The notes: generated by a model from the letters alone, not told the origin. 36,914 nucleotides of DNA from Spirochaetia bacterium UBA2205 (GCA_002328585.1 DCUV01000036.1:1-36914); one strand, 5' to 3'. Positions 24,253 through 34,122 are shown, counted from the stretch's first letter. Numbers and translations: made by a program.

Positions 24253-26088
24253 CTATTTTTTTATCATCAGATTTCTTTTCTGGCGATAGAGAGTATACAG
24301 ATACTTCTCTATCACGATAATACCAGAAGCGGGGATAACTTCACCATTGAGTTTTTTTCCTACAAGTGAATCGCTAAATTCTTTTATTGCATCATACGAT
24401 CGCATAACAACAGGTGATACAAGAACATATTCAATATCCGGGATTAATAATTTCTGGCTTCTTCGTGGATATAACACCTTCCGTGAATTATAAATAGGGA
24501 TTACTATTTTTAATCCTGTATTTCTTAATTCTTCAATTAATTCAATTATATCTGACTCATTTTCATCAGTAATATCAATGATCTCTGTCATGGCTATAAT
24601 ATTTTTATTAATTGAGCTTATAGTATCATAAAAATTTTTTGTTTTTTTACTTAATTGATGCACAGGTGATGAAAATACATAAGTTTGTGTAATAGGCTTT
24701 ATTATTGTCTTTCTTTTAAATAGAGAAAGAAATGCATCAACAAATCGTTTTAATAATGATTTTTTTTGCTTTGTTTGTTTTACAATGGTAACCGGTCGCG
24801 AGGGTACCTCTTCAATTTTTTGTTTATCGAAGTCATCTATAATTTTTTGTATAATCTCTTTTTGTTCGCTATTAAGTGATAGTTCATCGTATGCATCACC
24901 TGTAACTATATTTTCAGCAATTTGAATTAAAATGGCATATGCTTTTTTTAGTTTATCTTTTTCAAGATAACCTAACTTTTCAAATTTGTCCTTCTGATAA
25001 TTGATTAATTGATTGAGCTCTGACAGGTAGCTAATCAATACCGTTCCATCACAATAATAGCAATGATTATCCTCAGGATTAGCAAAAGCAATTATCTTTG
25101 CATTTTTACAGTAATTTGATTCACGCCATTTTGTAATGAGTTCTTCATCTATATCTGGCAAACTATCAATAATATCCTCCTGGATGCATAATTTGTGTTC
25201 ATGTATGAACGAAACAATATCATTGTTATAAGTATCAACAGGATCAAGCAGGGTGTCAACTTTTAATAGGCAAGATCTGAAAGCATGAGTATTTTTAACC
25301 TCAGCTAAATCACTTTCATTCAGTAACGATGCTAAATCTTCAAGAATAACCGTAAATATGTAATCCAGCTTGGCATCACGGTAATCACTGAACTCATTTG
25401 ATATTATACCAAATCGTTTAAGCCTGCGCAAAAGCATATCGGCATGTTGAGATATGATATTTTTCAATGGTTTAAAATTAATAGAACTTTTAACACTCTG
25501 ATAATTTTCACCATGAAAACAATAATCTTCGGCCAGCTCAATATGACTTTTATCTATGGTAAAATGCTTGAAGGTAAAAATTGTTTTACCCAATTCTGAT
25601 TTAATAATTCTATTTAAATCATTTTTATTTATAGATTTTTTTATAAGTTTTGAAAGATTAAAAAGACGGTATTGCTTTAACAGCGCTAATAAATTTTGTT
25701 TTGATGTTTCATCTCGCATTGCCTGTAAACGATTAAATTCTTCTTCAAGAACATCAATGCAGTACTCTTCTTTCTCAATTATGTTTAATTTTTTTGTTTT
25801 TTCTTCAACATTAAAAGTAAAGGTGATAAGTTTTTGCACATGATTGGGATAGGCATTACAAAGCTGTGTTACCAGATAACTAATCTGGTTGTTGCGAGAA
25901 GTAGTAAAAGGTATGGGAATATTTCGCGAGGATTGTAAAAACTGTAGCGTAGCCATTTCATGTTTGCCATCAGGAAGTGATAATTCCTGCATTTTTACTA
26001 TTTCAGATAAAATATCATAAACATGAGGTTCCTTTGCCAGTAGCCCCTGTACAAACGGAAATTGTTTCATTTTACTTTCTGTGTTCAT
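24253..26088 (-). CDS. Unknown protein, 611 aa
   Basis: Not recognised. A long continuous frame with normal codon use for the window and only spurious frames opposite it, so it is a real gene. The protein is mostly charged and helical, with no signal peptide. A short basic-hydrophobic stretch (LLKRFVDAFLSLFKRKT, about residue 450) could touch membrane or another protein. The C-terminal 130 residues read like alternating strand and helix (IIAMTEIIDIT, LKIVIPIYNSRKVL, IEYVLVSPVVMRSYDAI). No clear motif for an enzyme was found. The start has no strong ribosome binding site; Met7 is an alternative. It stands alone between the convergent fmdB gene and 400 bp of non-coding DNA. Confidence 0.75.
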   Translation of the reverse strand: MNTESKMKQFPFVQGLLAKEPHVYDILSEIVKMQELSLPDGKHEMATLQFLQSSRNIPIPFTTSRNNQISYLVTQLCNAYPNHVQKLITFTFNVEEKTKKLNIIEKEEYCIDVLEEEFNRLQAMRDETSKQNLLALLKQYRLFNLSKLIKKSINKNDLNRIIKSELGKTIFTFKHFTIDKSHIELAEDYCFHGENYQSVKSSINFKPLKNIISQHADMLLRRLKRFGIISNEFSDYRDAKLDYIFTVILEDLASLLNESDLAEVKNTHAFRSCLLKVDTLLDPVDTYNNDIVSFIHEHKLCIQEDIIDSLPDIDEELITKWRESNYCKNAKIIAFANPEDNHCYYCDGTVLISYLSELNQLINYQKDKFEKLGYLEKDKLKKAYAILIQIAENIVTGDAYDELSLNSEQKEIIQKIIDDFDKQKIEEVPSRPVTIVKQTKQKKSLLKRFVDAFLSLFKRKTIIKPITQTYVFSSPVHQLSKKTKNFYDTISSINKNIIAMTEIIDITDENESDIIELIEELRNTGLKIVIPIYNSRKVLYPRRSQKLLIPDIEYVLVSPVVMRSYDAIKEFSDSLVGKKLNGEVIPASGIIVIEKYLYTLYRQKRNLMIKK

Positions 26089-26488
26089 ATTAAAATGGTA
26101 AACATTTATAAGATAAAAAAAATATAGACGGTATATATTGTGTAAGCAAAACGTATTGATTGCTCATGATTGCCTATTACAAACTCTTGAAAGATAGTTA
26201 TTCGAAATATGGTAGGTACTATAAATTAAGTAAAGTACTTTATTAAAAAAATAGATTTTTTATTTAGCAACAAATGTTTCTAATGAATATATCAAACATA
26301 AACCAATATAAAGCATATATAATAAAACACCATAGATAGAGCTAAATAGAAGTAGATAGAACAAGTGGATATTTGAAAGATGAAAATTTAGACTTTATGC
26401 TGATGCACCATATTTTAAAACCACTTTATTGTGATATTATTAATATTATGAAGCAAAGATGCTGTAAAAAGTGGAGTTTAAATAGTAA
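26089..26488. other. Intergenic AT-rich stretch, no gene seen
   Basis: 400 bp between the end of hisS and the start of the 611-residue unknown gene, both on the minus strand. It holds a 12-bp palindrome TAAAGTACTTTA near 26232 and A/T runs. The promoter of the unknown gene should lie here. No RNA gene or convincing frame is seen. Confidence 0.5.
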
Positions 26489-27742
26489 TTATGGTTTTGT
26501 TAGTTTTTTCGATAGAAAGTTTATAACATCTGATTGCAAGATAGCTACCTGTTCACCAGATGTCATATCCTTAATGGTAACAGAGTTATTGGCTAATTCA
26601 TCCTGACCAACTATAATGGCAAATTTTGCCTTTTCCCTATCAGCACGTTTAAACTGCGTTTTAAATCCTTTGATAATGGGGTCAAAATCACAGGATATAT
26701 TGTTTTTCCTTAGAAGATTGGCAATGTGCATAACTACCGATACTGTAGTTTCATCGGCATAAACAATATATGCATCCAATGCATCGTTGAGCATCGTTTG
26801 CTCAAGCAACAATTCAATACGTTCAATACCGGCAGCAAATCCTACGGCAGGTGTGGGCTTGCCGTCAAATAATTCAACAAGATTATTATATCGCCCACCA
26901 GCAGCAAATGCATTCTGTCCACCTAATTGCGAGGTAACAAATTCAAAGGTTGTTTTTGTATAATAATCTAACCCACGAACAAGAAGCGGGGTAAGGCTAT
27001 ACTTAATAGCATGTATTTGTAAAAGGTTCTGGACGTTATCAAAGTGCTCATTACAAGCTTTGCATAAAAATTGTGTTATTTTTGGAGCATCCTGTTTTAT
27101 TGCAACACAGCTTTCAACCTTACAATCTAATAATCGTAATGGATTGGTATATAAACGTTTTTTACAATCGTCACAAAGTTCCTGCTCATGGTTTTTATAA
27201 TAATTGAATAACTCGACAATATATGGTTTTCGGCAGTCGGGGCAACCAATTGAATTTATTAAAAGCTCATAATCATGAATTTGTAGTTTGGTTGCAATAT
27301 CATTCATAATCGATAGTACTTCAAAATCAAAGTATGGATGATCACTTCCAAATAATTCCGCACCAAACTGGTTAAACTGTCGCAATCTTCCCTTTTGAGG
27401 TCTTTCTGCTCTGAACATAGGTCCACAATAAAAAAATTTACACAGTGATAAACGATTATATTCGCCATTTTCAACATAGGCACGAACCATGGAAGCTGTG
27501 CCTTCGGGTCTGAGTGTTAAGCTTCTGCCACCTCTATCTTCAAAGGTAAACATCTCCTTTGTCACGATATCCGTTGCATCACCAATCCCTCTTGCAAATA
27601 CCTCTGTATACTCCATAATGGGTAATATCACCTCGCGGTAATTATAGAGTCGGAAAACCTCTTTTGCGGTATTGATGATATAGTTAAATCTGGTGATGCG
27701 GTCAGGAAATATATCCTCTACACCTGGTGGTTTTTGAATCAT
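26489..27742 (-). CDS. hisS: Histidyl-tRNA synthetase
   Basis: Charges tRNA-His. 417 residues with the start at 27742, where AAGGAG stands seven bases upstream; the frame is open farther but no earlier start has such a site, and an adjacent ATG at 27745 is the near alternative. Class II blocks in order: motif 1 region VILPIMEYTEVFARGIG, motif 2 TLRPEGTASMVRAY and FRAERPQKGRLRQFNQFGAE, the histidine-specific GLDYYTKTTFEF, and AAGGRYNNL with motif 3 AVGFAAGIERI, followed by the C-terminal anticodon-binding domain. Last gene of the mltG, U32, hisS series on the minus strand, 25 nt after the U32 gene. Confidence 0.97.
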   Translation of the reverse strand: MIQKPPGVEDIFPDRITRFNYIINTAKEVFRLYNYREVILPIMEYTEVFARGIGDATDIVTKEMFTFEDRGGRSLTLRPEGTASMVRAYVENGEYNRLSLCKFFYCGPMFRAERPQKGRLRQFNQFGAELFGSDHPYFDFEVLSIMNDIATKLQIHDYELLINSIGCPDCRKPYIVELFNYYKNHEQELCDDCKKRLYTNPLRLLDCKVESCVAIKQDAPKITQFLCKACNEHFDNVQNLLQIHAIKYSLTPLLVRGLDYYTKTTFEFVTSQLGGQNAFAAGGRYNNLVELFDGKPTPAVGFAAGIERIELLLEQTMLNDALDAYIVYADETTVSVVMHIANLLRKNNISCDFDPIIKGFKTQFKRADREKAKFAIIVGQDELANNSVTIKDMTSGEQVAILQSDVINFLSKKLTKP

Positions 27743-27767
27743 CATGGTTCTCCTTATCCAGTATAAT

Positions 27768-28988
27768 CTATAATCGTTTGCGCACAATTGCCCATCTGTC
27801 AACAGGTTTATCAAACACTACGGTAGCATACGTGTTTGGTTGTGCCATTTCACATTTTTTGCCATCAACCTCGATATCCATAACTATCGCCCCAGTATCC
27901 CTTATGCTATTGTTTGTTATGGGATAGATGATATCCAGATTATCACCTTTGTAAATAGGATTGAATGTTTTAATAATACTTTTTTGTGCATCTGATTCAG
28001 TGCAATATCCCATAAACAATGCTTTTTTGATGTAAGGCACTCCTTCAAATGGTTGATTGGCAAACTCATGAAAAAGATCATCTGTGTACGGTCTGTGGCT
28101 TACCAGATCCAATTCATTTGTCCAGAAATTTTTATAATGGCTGCTGTCAATACCGTTGTTATAGCAATCGATAGCATGGCGATAGATGCGGACGGTATTA
28201 GCTACATAATAGAGTGATTTCATCCTGCCCTCAATTTTAAAAGCATCAACACCTGCCTGTATATATTCATTGATTCTTTGAATGAGACATAGATCCTTTG
28301 ATGAAAGTATCTCAGTTCCATTATACTGTGCAATATCCAGATGATTGCCCGGACGCTTTTCCTCTACCAGCGAATAGTTCCAGCGGCAGGGATGTGCGCA
28401 ATTACCCTGGTTTGCGTCGCGCCCGGTGAGGTAGCGGCTGAGAAGGCATCTTCCAGAATAGGCAATGCACAGCGCACCATGGCAAAAGATCTCCAGCTCA
28501 CAGTTGGTATAATCACGGATCATTTTTATTTCATCCAGTGTTGTTTCCCTGGCTAAAACAATACGAGCTATCCCATGTTTTTGCCAGAATTGAATAGCTA
28601 AATGATTAAGAGTGGACATCTGCGTTGAAAGATGCAGCTTACATGTACTATCAGCTTCCTGTAAAAGCAAAGCCATTCCGGGGTCAGATACCATGATTGC
28701 ATCAAATGGGATATGTTTAATAACACGTATGTATTCTTTAACAGGTTGTATGTCTGTTTCATGGAGAAAAGCATTGAGTAAAAATATTGCTTTTACTTGA
28801 TGGTTGTGTGCGTAGGATACTGCCTTTTCTATATCTTCAACAGAAAAATTTTTGGTTGTTGCACGCAAATTAAATTGCTGACCGCCAAAATAGACGGCAT
28901 GTGCACCATAGTGAATGGCAAATTGAAGTTTTTCAATATTTCCAGCAGGTGCCACCACTTCAATGTTTTTGTCTGTCAATAAAGCCAT
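27768..28988 (-). CDS. U32-family protein, tRNA hydroxylation type (TrhP/YegQ-like)
   Basis: 406 residues from the ATG at 28988, which has AAAGGA seven bases upstream; the frame continues to a TTG but this start is better. Members modify tRNA uridine-34 (TrhP, prephenate-dependent 5-hydroxyuridine) or 23S rRNA (RlhA), despite the old peptidase name. The signature ELEIFCHGALCIAYSGRCLL is followed by cysteines of the iron-sulfur site (NCAHPCRW) and AFKIEGRMKSLYYVANTVR. The length of about 400 favours the short TrhP-like subgroup. The start overlaps mltG by 29 nt, and hisS follows, so this is a translation- and wall-linked operon. Confidence 0.88.
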   Translation of the reverse strand: MALLTDKNIEVVAPAGNIEKLQFAIHYGAHAVYFGGQQFNLRATTKNFSVEDIEKAVSYAHNHQVKAIFLLNAFLHETDIQPVKEYIRVIKHIPFDAIMVSDPGMALLLQEADSTCKLHLSTQMSTLNHLAIQFWQKHGIARIVLARETTLDEIKMIRDYTNCELEIFCHGALCIAYSGRCLLSRYLTGRDANQGNCAHPCRWNYSLVEEKRPGNHLDIAQYNGTEILSSKDLCLIQRINEYIQAGVDAFKIEGRMKSLYYVANTVRIYRHAIDCYNNGIDSSHYKNFWTNELDLVSHRPYTDDLFHEFANQPFEGVPYIKKALFMGYCTESDAQKSIIKTFNPIYKGDNLDIIYPITNNSIRDTGAIVMDIEVDGKKCEMAQPNTYATVVFDKPVDRWAIVRKRL

Positions 28989-29970
28989 TTTGTATTCCTT
29001 TCTGGTAATAATCAACTGCCCTTGAATGCTCTTTTAATGTTTTTGAAAAATAATGTGATCCATCATTCCGTGCTACAAAAAATAAATAAGAAACATCAGC
29101 CGGATTGTATGCAGCAAGTAGCGATTGCTTGCCTGGGTTGCAGATTGGTGTTGGTGGAAGCCCTGTAAATTTATAGGTATTGTACGGTGTATCCTCATTC
29201 AGATCATTATAGGTAAGCCGTTTGCCAAATTTTTTTAAACCATACTGTACGGTAGAGTCACAATCCAATCGCATCTTTAATTGTAATCGATTATAAATGA
29301 CGGCAGCAATCAAAGGCCTTTCGCTGTTGATTTTAGCTTCTCGTTCAACAAGCGATGCAATAATAAGCATAGTATGCATTGATACATTTTTCCCATCAAT
29401 AGAATTTTTGATGTCGGTAATTACCTTTTTTGTTTGATTAACAAGGCGGATAATAATATCGCGAGGGTCACTATTCTCCGGCAGAAGATAGGTGTCCGGG
29501 AAAAGATACCCTTCGGCACCGGGAGCATGTATTCCAATTGATGCCATAAAAGCAGGTGATTGTGCATAATATAAAAAGCTACCTTCCGAACATATATCAT
29601 TGCTATCAAGCAATGTAGCAATGTCATACATGGTAAAACCCTCGGGAATGGTTACCTTCTTTGTAATAAATCTTCCCCTTGTTATCTTATGTAATATAGA
29701 AAAACTATTCTCACCTTCATATATGCGATAGTTACCAGCAATTACATTTGTTTCGTTGAGTAATCTTCCCATGGCAATAAAAAATGAAGCGCTTGCTATT
29801 ACATTTTTTGACTTGAGATAATATGCAGACTGATGTAGATTCATCCCGGGACGTATGGTGATGATACCTTCCTGCATGCCTGATGGAGCATGATTAAACA
29901 ACCATATGATACCAATAACTATCGCTGCTATAATGATGAGTGATATAACTAATATTTTACTTTGCTTCAT
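28960..29970 (-). CDS. mltG: Endolytic murein transglycosylase MltG
   Basis: Membrane-anchored lytic transglycosylase that cuts nascent glycan strands and sets their length. 336 residues: an N-terminal transmembrane helix (about 5-26), a LysM-like region, then the YceG fold with GYLFPDTY, IASLVEREA (catalytic Glu), AAVIYNRLQLKMRLDCDST, YNTYKFTGLPPTPICNPG and LFFVARNDGSHYFSKTLKEH, all standard. AAAGG precedes the ATG. First gene of the minus-strand operon and divergent from the TPR gene. Confidence 0.95.
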   Translation of the reverse strand: MKQSKILVISLIIIAAIVIGIIWLFNHAPSGMQEGIITIRPGMNLHQSAYYLKSKNVIASASFFIAMGRLLNETNVIAGNYRIYEGENSFSILHKITRGRFITKKVTIPEGFTMYDIATLLDSNDICSEGSFLYYAQSPAFMASIGIHAPGAEGYLFPDTYLLPENSDPRDIIIRLVNQTKKVITDIKNSIDGKNVSMHTMLIIASLVEREAKINSERPLIAAVIYNRLQLKMRLDCDSTVQYGLKKFGKRLTYNDLNEDTPYNTYKFTGLPPTPICNPGKQSLLAAYNPADVSYLFFVARNDGSHYFSKTLKEHSRAVDYYQKGIQNGFIDRQKH

Positions 29971-30011
29971 GAAAGCGACCTTTAACTTTAAATATTTAAA
30001 TAAATAATTTG

Positions 30012-30041
30012 TTGACTTAAATTGTAAGGTAGCTGTTTAAT
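30012..30041 (+). promoter_or_regulatory. Probable promoter of the TPR gene
   Basis: TTGACT (30012-30017), 18-nt spacer, TTTAAT (30036-30041). Transcription would begin near 30048, at or after the in-frame TTG at 30046, which supports the ATG at 30085 as the start codon. Confidence 0.5.
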
Positions 30042-30084
30042 TACTTTGATTTTCAATACTATTATTTTATCAATAAAAAAACAC

Positions 30085-32082
30085 ATGAGCAGAAAAAATA
30101 TCATAATAGCGCTATGTATACTATGTTTTGGGTTTATAGTGTATGGACAGGAAGGTATCAAACTTCAACAAAAAAATGCCATATATCACAACAAGAAAGG
30201 ATGGGAAAGCCTGCAGGCGGGCAATGCCTATTCAGCAATTGTATCTTTTCAAGGTGCACTGTCGCAAAACCCCAAATATAAAGAATCCTTATTAGGATTG
30301 GGGTATGCCTATGTTCAAACTCAGGGATACAATGAATCAATAAAGTTGTTTGATAAAGTATTGAAGCTCTATCCGGATAATGAGCAGGCGCTTATGGGCA
30401 TGGCAAAAGCATATACTGGACTTGGCAGATATAAAGAAGCGATGAAATTATATGATAGATTAAATGAGCTGTCGTACGCAAACAATGAGTCGCGTTATGG
30501 TATGGCGTATCTGTACTATAAAATGGGGAAAATGCTGTGGGCAAAACGGTTGTGTGACAGAATTTTACAAAATGATCCCTATTATTATGATGCATTGCTA
30601 TTATATGCTGATATTAAGGCTAAAGATAAACGTGTTGATGATGCAATAGATTTTGTTAAAAAGGCAATAGATGCAAAGGATGATTATCCAGATGCTTTTG
30701 TTAAATTAGCTGAGATGTTATACCTAAAATATGTTTATTCTGGCGATAGTGCCTATTTATTACAAGCTACCGATGAATTACAAAAAGCCCTTGTTATGAA
30801 CAAAACACATCTACAGGCAAACCGCGATATGGGTTTTTTGTTGTATGTGCAGGGAGATTACCAGAATGCTATTACCTACTATGAGTCAATTGTTAATAAC
30901 TATCCCTATATAGTCAATAATGAAGTATTGTATAATGTAGGGCTTATGTACGAGCTTACCAGAAACATTATGAAAGCTCTGGAATATTATACAAAAGCTC
31001 TTTCAAAAGATAATCTTAATAGTATGATAGCCATGAAGATGCGGCAATTAAGCTTGCTTGAACATATTAAGATTGGCCATCCTGTTCGGATTCAAAGTAG
31101 CAACGATGACTTTGCCTCATCGCAGGAATTACGTAAAAAAGGCTTTCCAGATTTATCCATGCTATTTTTGCGATTATCCTTAGCATTAAATCCAAACAAT
31201 ATTACAGCACATCAGGAACTATTACGTATATATGAAACGTTAGGTTATTTTGAATTATACTATGATGAAATAAAGAAAATGCATTCAATTAATCCAACTC
31301 AAAAATCACAGGACTTAATGAGCATCGCAGTATTCCAGCGCAGGGATAAGCTTTTTTTTAAACTGGGATATGATAAAGAGGAGATTCCCCGTGATGTTCC
31401 TAAAGTATTAGTGCTTGATTTTACTCCTGATGTTCCTGTTCCTGCTTTTGCAGATGCTGGCAGCGTCCTTGCAAATTCTATTAACTTTGCAATGGGTCAA
31501 TTTGGACGTTATCAAAACTTCCCCATGTCTCAAAGGTTATCTATCATTAAGAGCTTATCGTCTAACAATTTAGATGACATTCTCAAAAATCTTAATGATA
31601 AAATGAATGATAATGAAATCCCACATATTTCGTATTTACTATACGGTGAGTATAATCTTTCAGGAAGATATATTGAATGTAATGCTAAACTGATGGACGC
31701 AAAGACCGGTGTGGTGATAGCTCATTTTACTGAATCCGATAATAGTAAGTATTCAACTCATACCATTTCGATTGATCTGGCAAAAAAAATGTATGACACA
31801 ATACCATTCAGCGGAAAAATTATATCATATTCGGAAGATATGGCAGTCATAAACTTAGGAACCATTGATGGTATAGAAACCGGAGCTCTTTTAGAAACGT
31901 ATGTGGAAAATGACGATACTATTGAACAGGACCAATTAAGAAAAAAAGTTGTTTTTAAGGTTACAGAAGCAGGGACTATCATTTCTTCGGGAAAACCAGT
32001 AAATCCCAAAGATATTGATTTAATTGCTAAAGGTTCAGAAGTATACCCGGTAGAAAAGAAAAGAGCAAAAAAAATAAAATAG
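30085..32082 (+). CDS. Exported TPR-repeat protein with C-terminal FlgT/LpoB-like tail
   Basis: 665 residues from the ATG at 30085; the longer frame starts at a TTG beside the putative transcription start. A signal peptide (KNIIIALCILCFGFIVYG) is followed by about eight or more TPR units (A-x-G-x-x-Y ... Y/F-x-x-A-I ... L-x-x-x-P, for example YVQTQGYNESIKLFDKVL and GDYQNAITYYESI) up to about residue 330. From about 440 the character changes: KVLVLDFTP, then HISYLLYGEYNL and VINLGTIDGIETGALLETY, resembling the CsgG/LpoB/FlgT group of outer-membrane assembly factors. Likely a periplasmic scaffold. The ribosome binding site is poor. Specific partners unknown. Confidence 0.82.
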   Translation: MSRKNIIIALCILCFGFIVYGQEGIKLQQKNAIYHNKKGWESLQAGNAYSAIVSFQGALSQNPKYKESLLGLGYAYVQTQGYNESIKLFDKVLKLYPDNEQALMGMAKAYTGLGRYKEAMKLYDRLNELSYANNESRYGMAYLYYKMGKMLWAKRLCDRILQNDPYYYDALLLYADIKAKDKRVDDAIDFVKKAIDAKDDYPDAFVKLAEMLYLKYVYSGDSAYLLQATDELQKALVMNKTHLQANRDMGFLLYVQGDYQNAITYYESIVNNYPYIVNNEVLYNVGLMYELTRNIMKALEYYTKALSKDNLNSMIAMKMRQLSLLEHIKIGHPVRIQSSNDDFASSQELRKKGFPDLSMLFLRLSLALNPNNITAHQELLRIYETLGYFELYYDEIKKMHSINPTQKSQDLMSIAVFQRRDKLFFKLGYDKEEIPRDVPKVLVLDFTPDVPVPAFADAGSVLANSINFAMGQFGRYQNFPMSQRLSIIKSLSSNNLDDILKNLNDKMNDNEIPHISYLLYGEYNLSGRYIECNAKLMDAKTGVVIAHFTESDNSKYSTHTISIDLAKKMYDTIPFSGKIISYSEDMAVINLGTIDGIETGALLETYVENDDTIEQDQLRKKVVFKVTEAGTIISSGKPVNPKDIDLIAKGSEVYPVEKKRAKKIK

Positions 32083-32179
32083 TAATTATAATAGTTTAAA
32101 ATCACCTATCATTTATGGTAAATAGCACTATATTATTTAGTGTATATAAAATTTATACATTGTAATTTAATAATAAATC

Positions 32180-32207
32180 TTGACATATAAAAAGCAATTT
32201 ATACCAT
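32180..32207 (+). promoter_or_regulatory. Possible promoter of the second etfB-etfA operon
   Basis: A perfect TTGACA (32180-32185) with TACCAT (32202-32207) 16 nt on; the -10 box is poor. It leaves a leader of about 55 nt before etfB. Confidence 0.4.
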
Positions 32208-32267
32208 TGTGCACAAATGGGCTTATTCTATTTTTTTGCATAAAATTTTAAAAAAGGGAGTGGGACT

Positions 32268-33056
32268 ATGAAGATAGCTGTCTTAGTTAAGCAGGTTCCA
32301 GATATGGAATCAAAATTTAAAATTATTGGCGACAGTAAGATCGACGAATCCCAGATTGCTTTTAAAATGAATGATTTTGATGAGTATGCTGTTGAGGCTG
32401 CGCTGCAATTAAAAGAAAAGTTTGGTGGTGAGGTTATTATTATTTCAGCAGGTCCGGAGCGAGCATCAAAGGAAATTCGTCAGGCTTTTGCAATGGGTGG
32501 CGACTGGGGTATCCAGATTCAGGATGAACAGGTTGATGCAGGTGATAATTTTGTTGTTGCATCAGCGCTTTGCAAGGCTGTAGAGAGCTTAGGTGGAGTT
32601 GACCTTGTATTAACCGGTGTTCAGGCCGAAGATGACCAGGCGGCAGTTACTGGAGTAATAATTGCCGATATGCTGGGTATGCCACATTGTACCAATGTTG
32701 TTAAAATTGAAGTTGGCGGTGATGGCAAATCAATGACTGTAAACCGCGAACTCGAAGGTGGATTGAATGAAGTATTAGAAATGGCTATGCCGGCTGTTCT
32801 TACCATACAGTCTGGTATAAATCAGCCAAGATACCCAACCCTTCCTGGGATTATGAAAGCCAAGAAGAAAAGATTGGATGTCAAAAAGGCTGCCGATTTA
32901 GGAGTAGCTGCTGTTGGTGAAGCAGGGTCTAAAACTAAGTTTGTAAAAATGTTCTTCCCTGTATCAGATCATAAGGCTGAGATCATCGAGGGTGATCCAA
33001 AATCAGCTGCTGCTAAGCTTGTTGACAAATTACGAAATGAAGCAAAAGTGATATAA
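32268..33056 (+). CDS. etfB: Electron transfer flavoprotein beta subunit (second, canonical copy)
   Basis: 262 residues. VKQVPDMESKF, MNDFDEYAVEAALQLKE, SAGPERASKEIRQAFAMGGD, the nucleotide-binding AEDDQAAVTGVIIADMLG and the signature VNRELEGG...QPRYPTLPGIMKAKKK. It is closer to the ordinary ETF-beta consensus than the first copy and uses more GC-rich, uniform codons, as expected of a highly expressed gene. GGGAG precedes the ATG. Together with etfA, 11 nt downstream, it forms the general ETF serving other acyl-CoA dehydrogenases outside this window. Confidence 0.95.
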   Translation: MKIAVLVKQVPDMESKFKIIGDSKIDESQIAFKMNDFDEYAVEAALQLKEKFGGEVIIISAGPERASKEIRQAFAMGGDWGIQIQDEQVDAGDNFVVASALCKAVESLGGVDLVLTGVQAEDDQAAVTGVIIADMLGMPHCTNVVKIEVGGDGKSMTVNRELEGGLNEVLEMAMPAVLTIQSGINQPRYPTLPGIMKAKKKRLDVKKAADLGVAAVGEAGSKTKFVKMFFPVSDHKAEIIEGDPKSAAAKLVDKLRNEAKVI

Positions 33057-33067
33057 GGGGGTACACA

Positions 33068-34018
33068 ATGGCACGTATATTAGTTGTTGCAGAACAAAGA
33101 AACGGTAAAATCAGCGATGCTACATTAGAACTTTGTAAGGCTGCCAAGGCTTTAGCATCTGCAATGGGTGCATCCCCGGCTGCTGCAGTTTTTTATAAAG
33201 ATGATAGCTTAGCAAAAGAAGTAGCACAGTATATTCCTGAAGTATTTTCAGTAGTAGATTCAAAGCTGGATGTTTATAATGCAGATGCTTATACTGCTGC
33301 AGCAAAAGCTGTTGTTGAAAGTCAGGATGTTAAAGGCGTTTTAATTCCTCATACCTATGATGGAACAGACTATGCTGCAAAATTAGCCATGGCGTTAGGA
33401 TGTGGCATTGTAACTAACTGTAATAGATGTGAAGCTCAGGGTGGAGCTGTTGTTTTTACACGTAATACCTACAATGGAAAGATTCAGGAGCAGCGTTCAG
33501 TAAAAACTGATAAATTTGTTGCAACGTTTGAAAAAGGTGCTTTTGAAAAAGAAGCTGCTGGTGGTGCAGGTTCGGTTACTGCTGTAACTGCATCTATTCC
33601 TGATGCCCGTCGTAAATTTAAACAGTTTGTTGAAACAATGTCAGGTTCAGTTGATATTACTCAGGCAAAGGTTATTGTATCGGGTGGTCGTGGAACAAAG
33701 GAAAAAGATAAATATAATGACATTATCGTTAACTTTGCTAAGAAATTAGGTGGTGAATTTGCAGCGTCCCGTCCGGTTGTTGATGCAGGCTGGACAGATG
33801 CGGCAAGGCAGGTTGGTCAGTCGGGAAAGACTGTTACTCCTGATCTTTATATTGCATGCGGTATTTCCGGTGCTATACAACATGTTGCGGGGATGAAAGG
33901 TTCTAAGGTTATTGTTGCTATTAACAAAGATCCAGAAGCTCCTATTTTTAATATTGCTACCTATGGTATAGTAGGCGACCTCTTTGAAGTAATACCTGCT
34001 ATAATGGAAAAACTGTAA
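33068..34018 (+). CDS. etfA: Electron transfer flavoprotein alpha subunit (second, canonical copy)
   Basis: 316 residues. The N-terminal domain starts ILVVAEQRNGKISDATLELC. The FAD domain has VSGGRGTKEKDKYND, AASRPVVDAGWTDAARQVGQ, SGKTVTPDLYIACGISGAIQH and AINKDPEAPIFNIATYGIVG, all matching standard EtfA. Compared with the first copy it keeps the usual GQSGK motif. GGGG precedes the ATG. A strong hairpin follows at 34049-34077. No ETF:quinone oxidoreductase gene is in the window, so how electrons reach the quinone pool is not seen. Confidence 0.95.
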   Translation: MARILVVAEQRNGKISDATLELCKAAKALASAMGASPAAAVFYKDDSLAKEVAQYIPEVFSVVDSKLDVYNADAYTAAAKAVVESQDVKGVLIPHTYDGTDYAAKLAMALGCGIVTNCNRCEAQGGAVVFTRNTYNGKIQEQRSVKTDKFVATFEKGAFEKEAAGGAGSVTAVTASIPDARRKFKQFVETMSGSVDITQAKVIVSGGRGTKEKDKYNDIIVNFAKKLGGEFAASRPVVDAGWTDAARQVGQSGKTVTPDLYIACGISGAIQHVAGMKGSKVIVAINKDPEAPIFNIATYGIVGDLFEVIPAIMEKL

Positions 34019-34048
34019 ATCTATTTAAACTTTTTATAAACGATAAAT

Positions 34049-34077
34049 AAAGGGCACGGATAATTACCGTGCCCTTT
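34049..34077. terminator. Terminator after the second etf operon
   Basis: AAAGGGCACGG and CCGTGCCCTTT make a perfect 11-bp stem with a 7-nt loop. The flanking A and T runs suit a terminator on either strand, so it may serve both etfA and the convergent recO. Confidence 0.85.
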
Positions 34078-34122
34078 GTATTTATAAATGGAAACTTATT
34101 TGAAAAACTTTTATCTATACTC

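Noticed and set aside
26373..26606. 77-codon plus-strand frame at the end of hisS
   Set aside because: It mostly overlaps hisS on the other strand and the non-coding region and shows no protein features.
27768..28988. Secreted collagenase-type peptidase (old U32 name)
   Set aside because: There is no signal peptide, and the Cys pattern and operon with hisS fit RNA hydroxylation proteins better.
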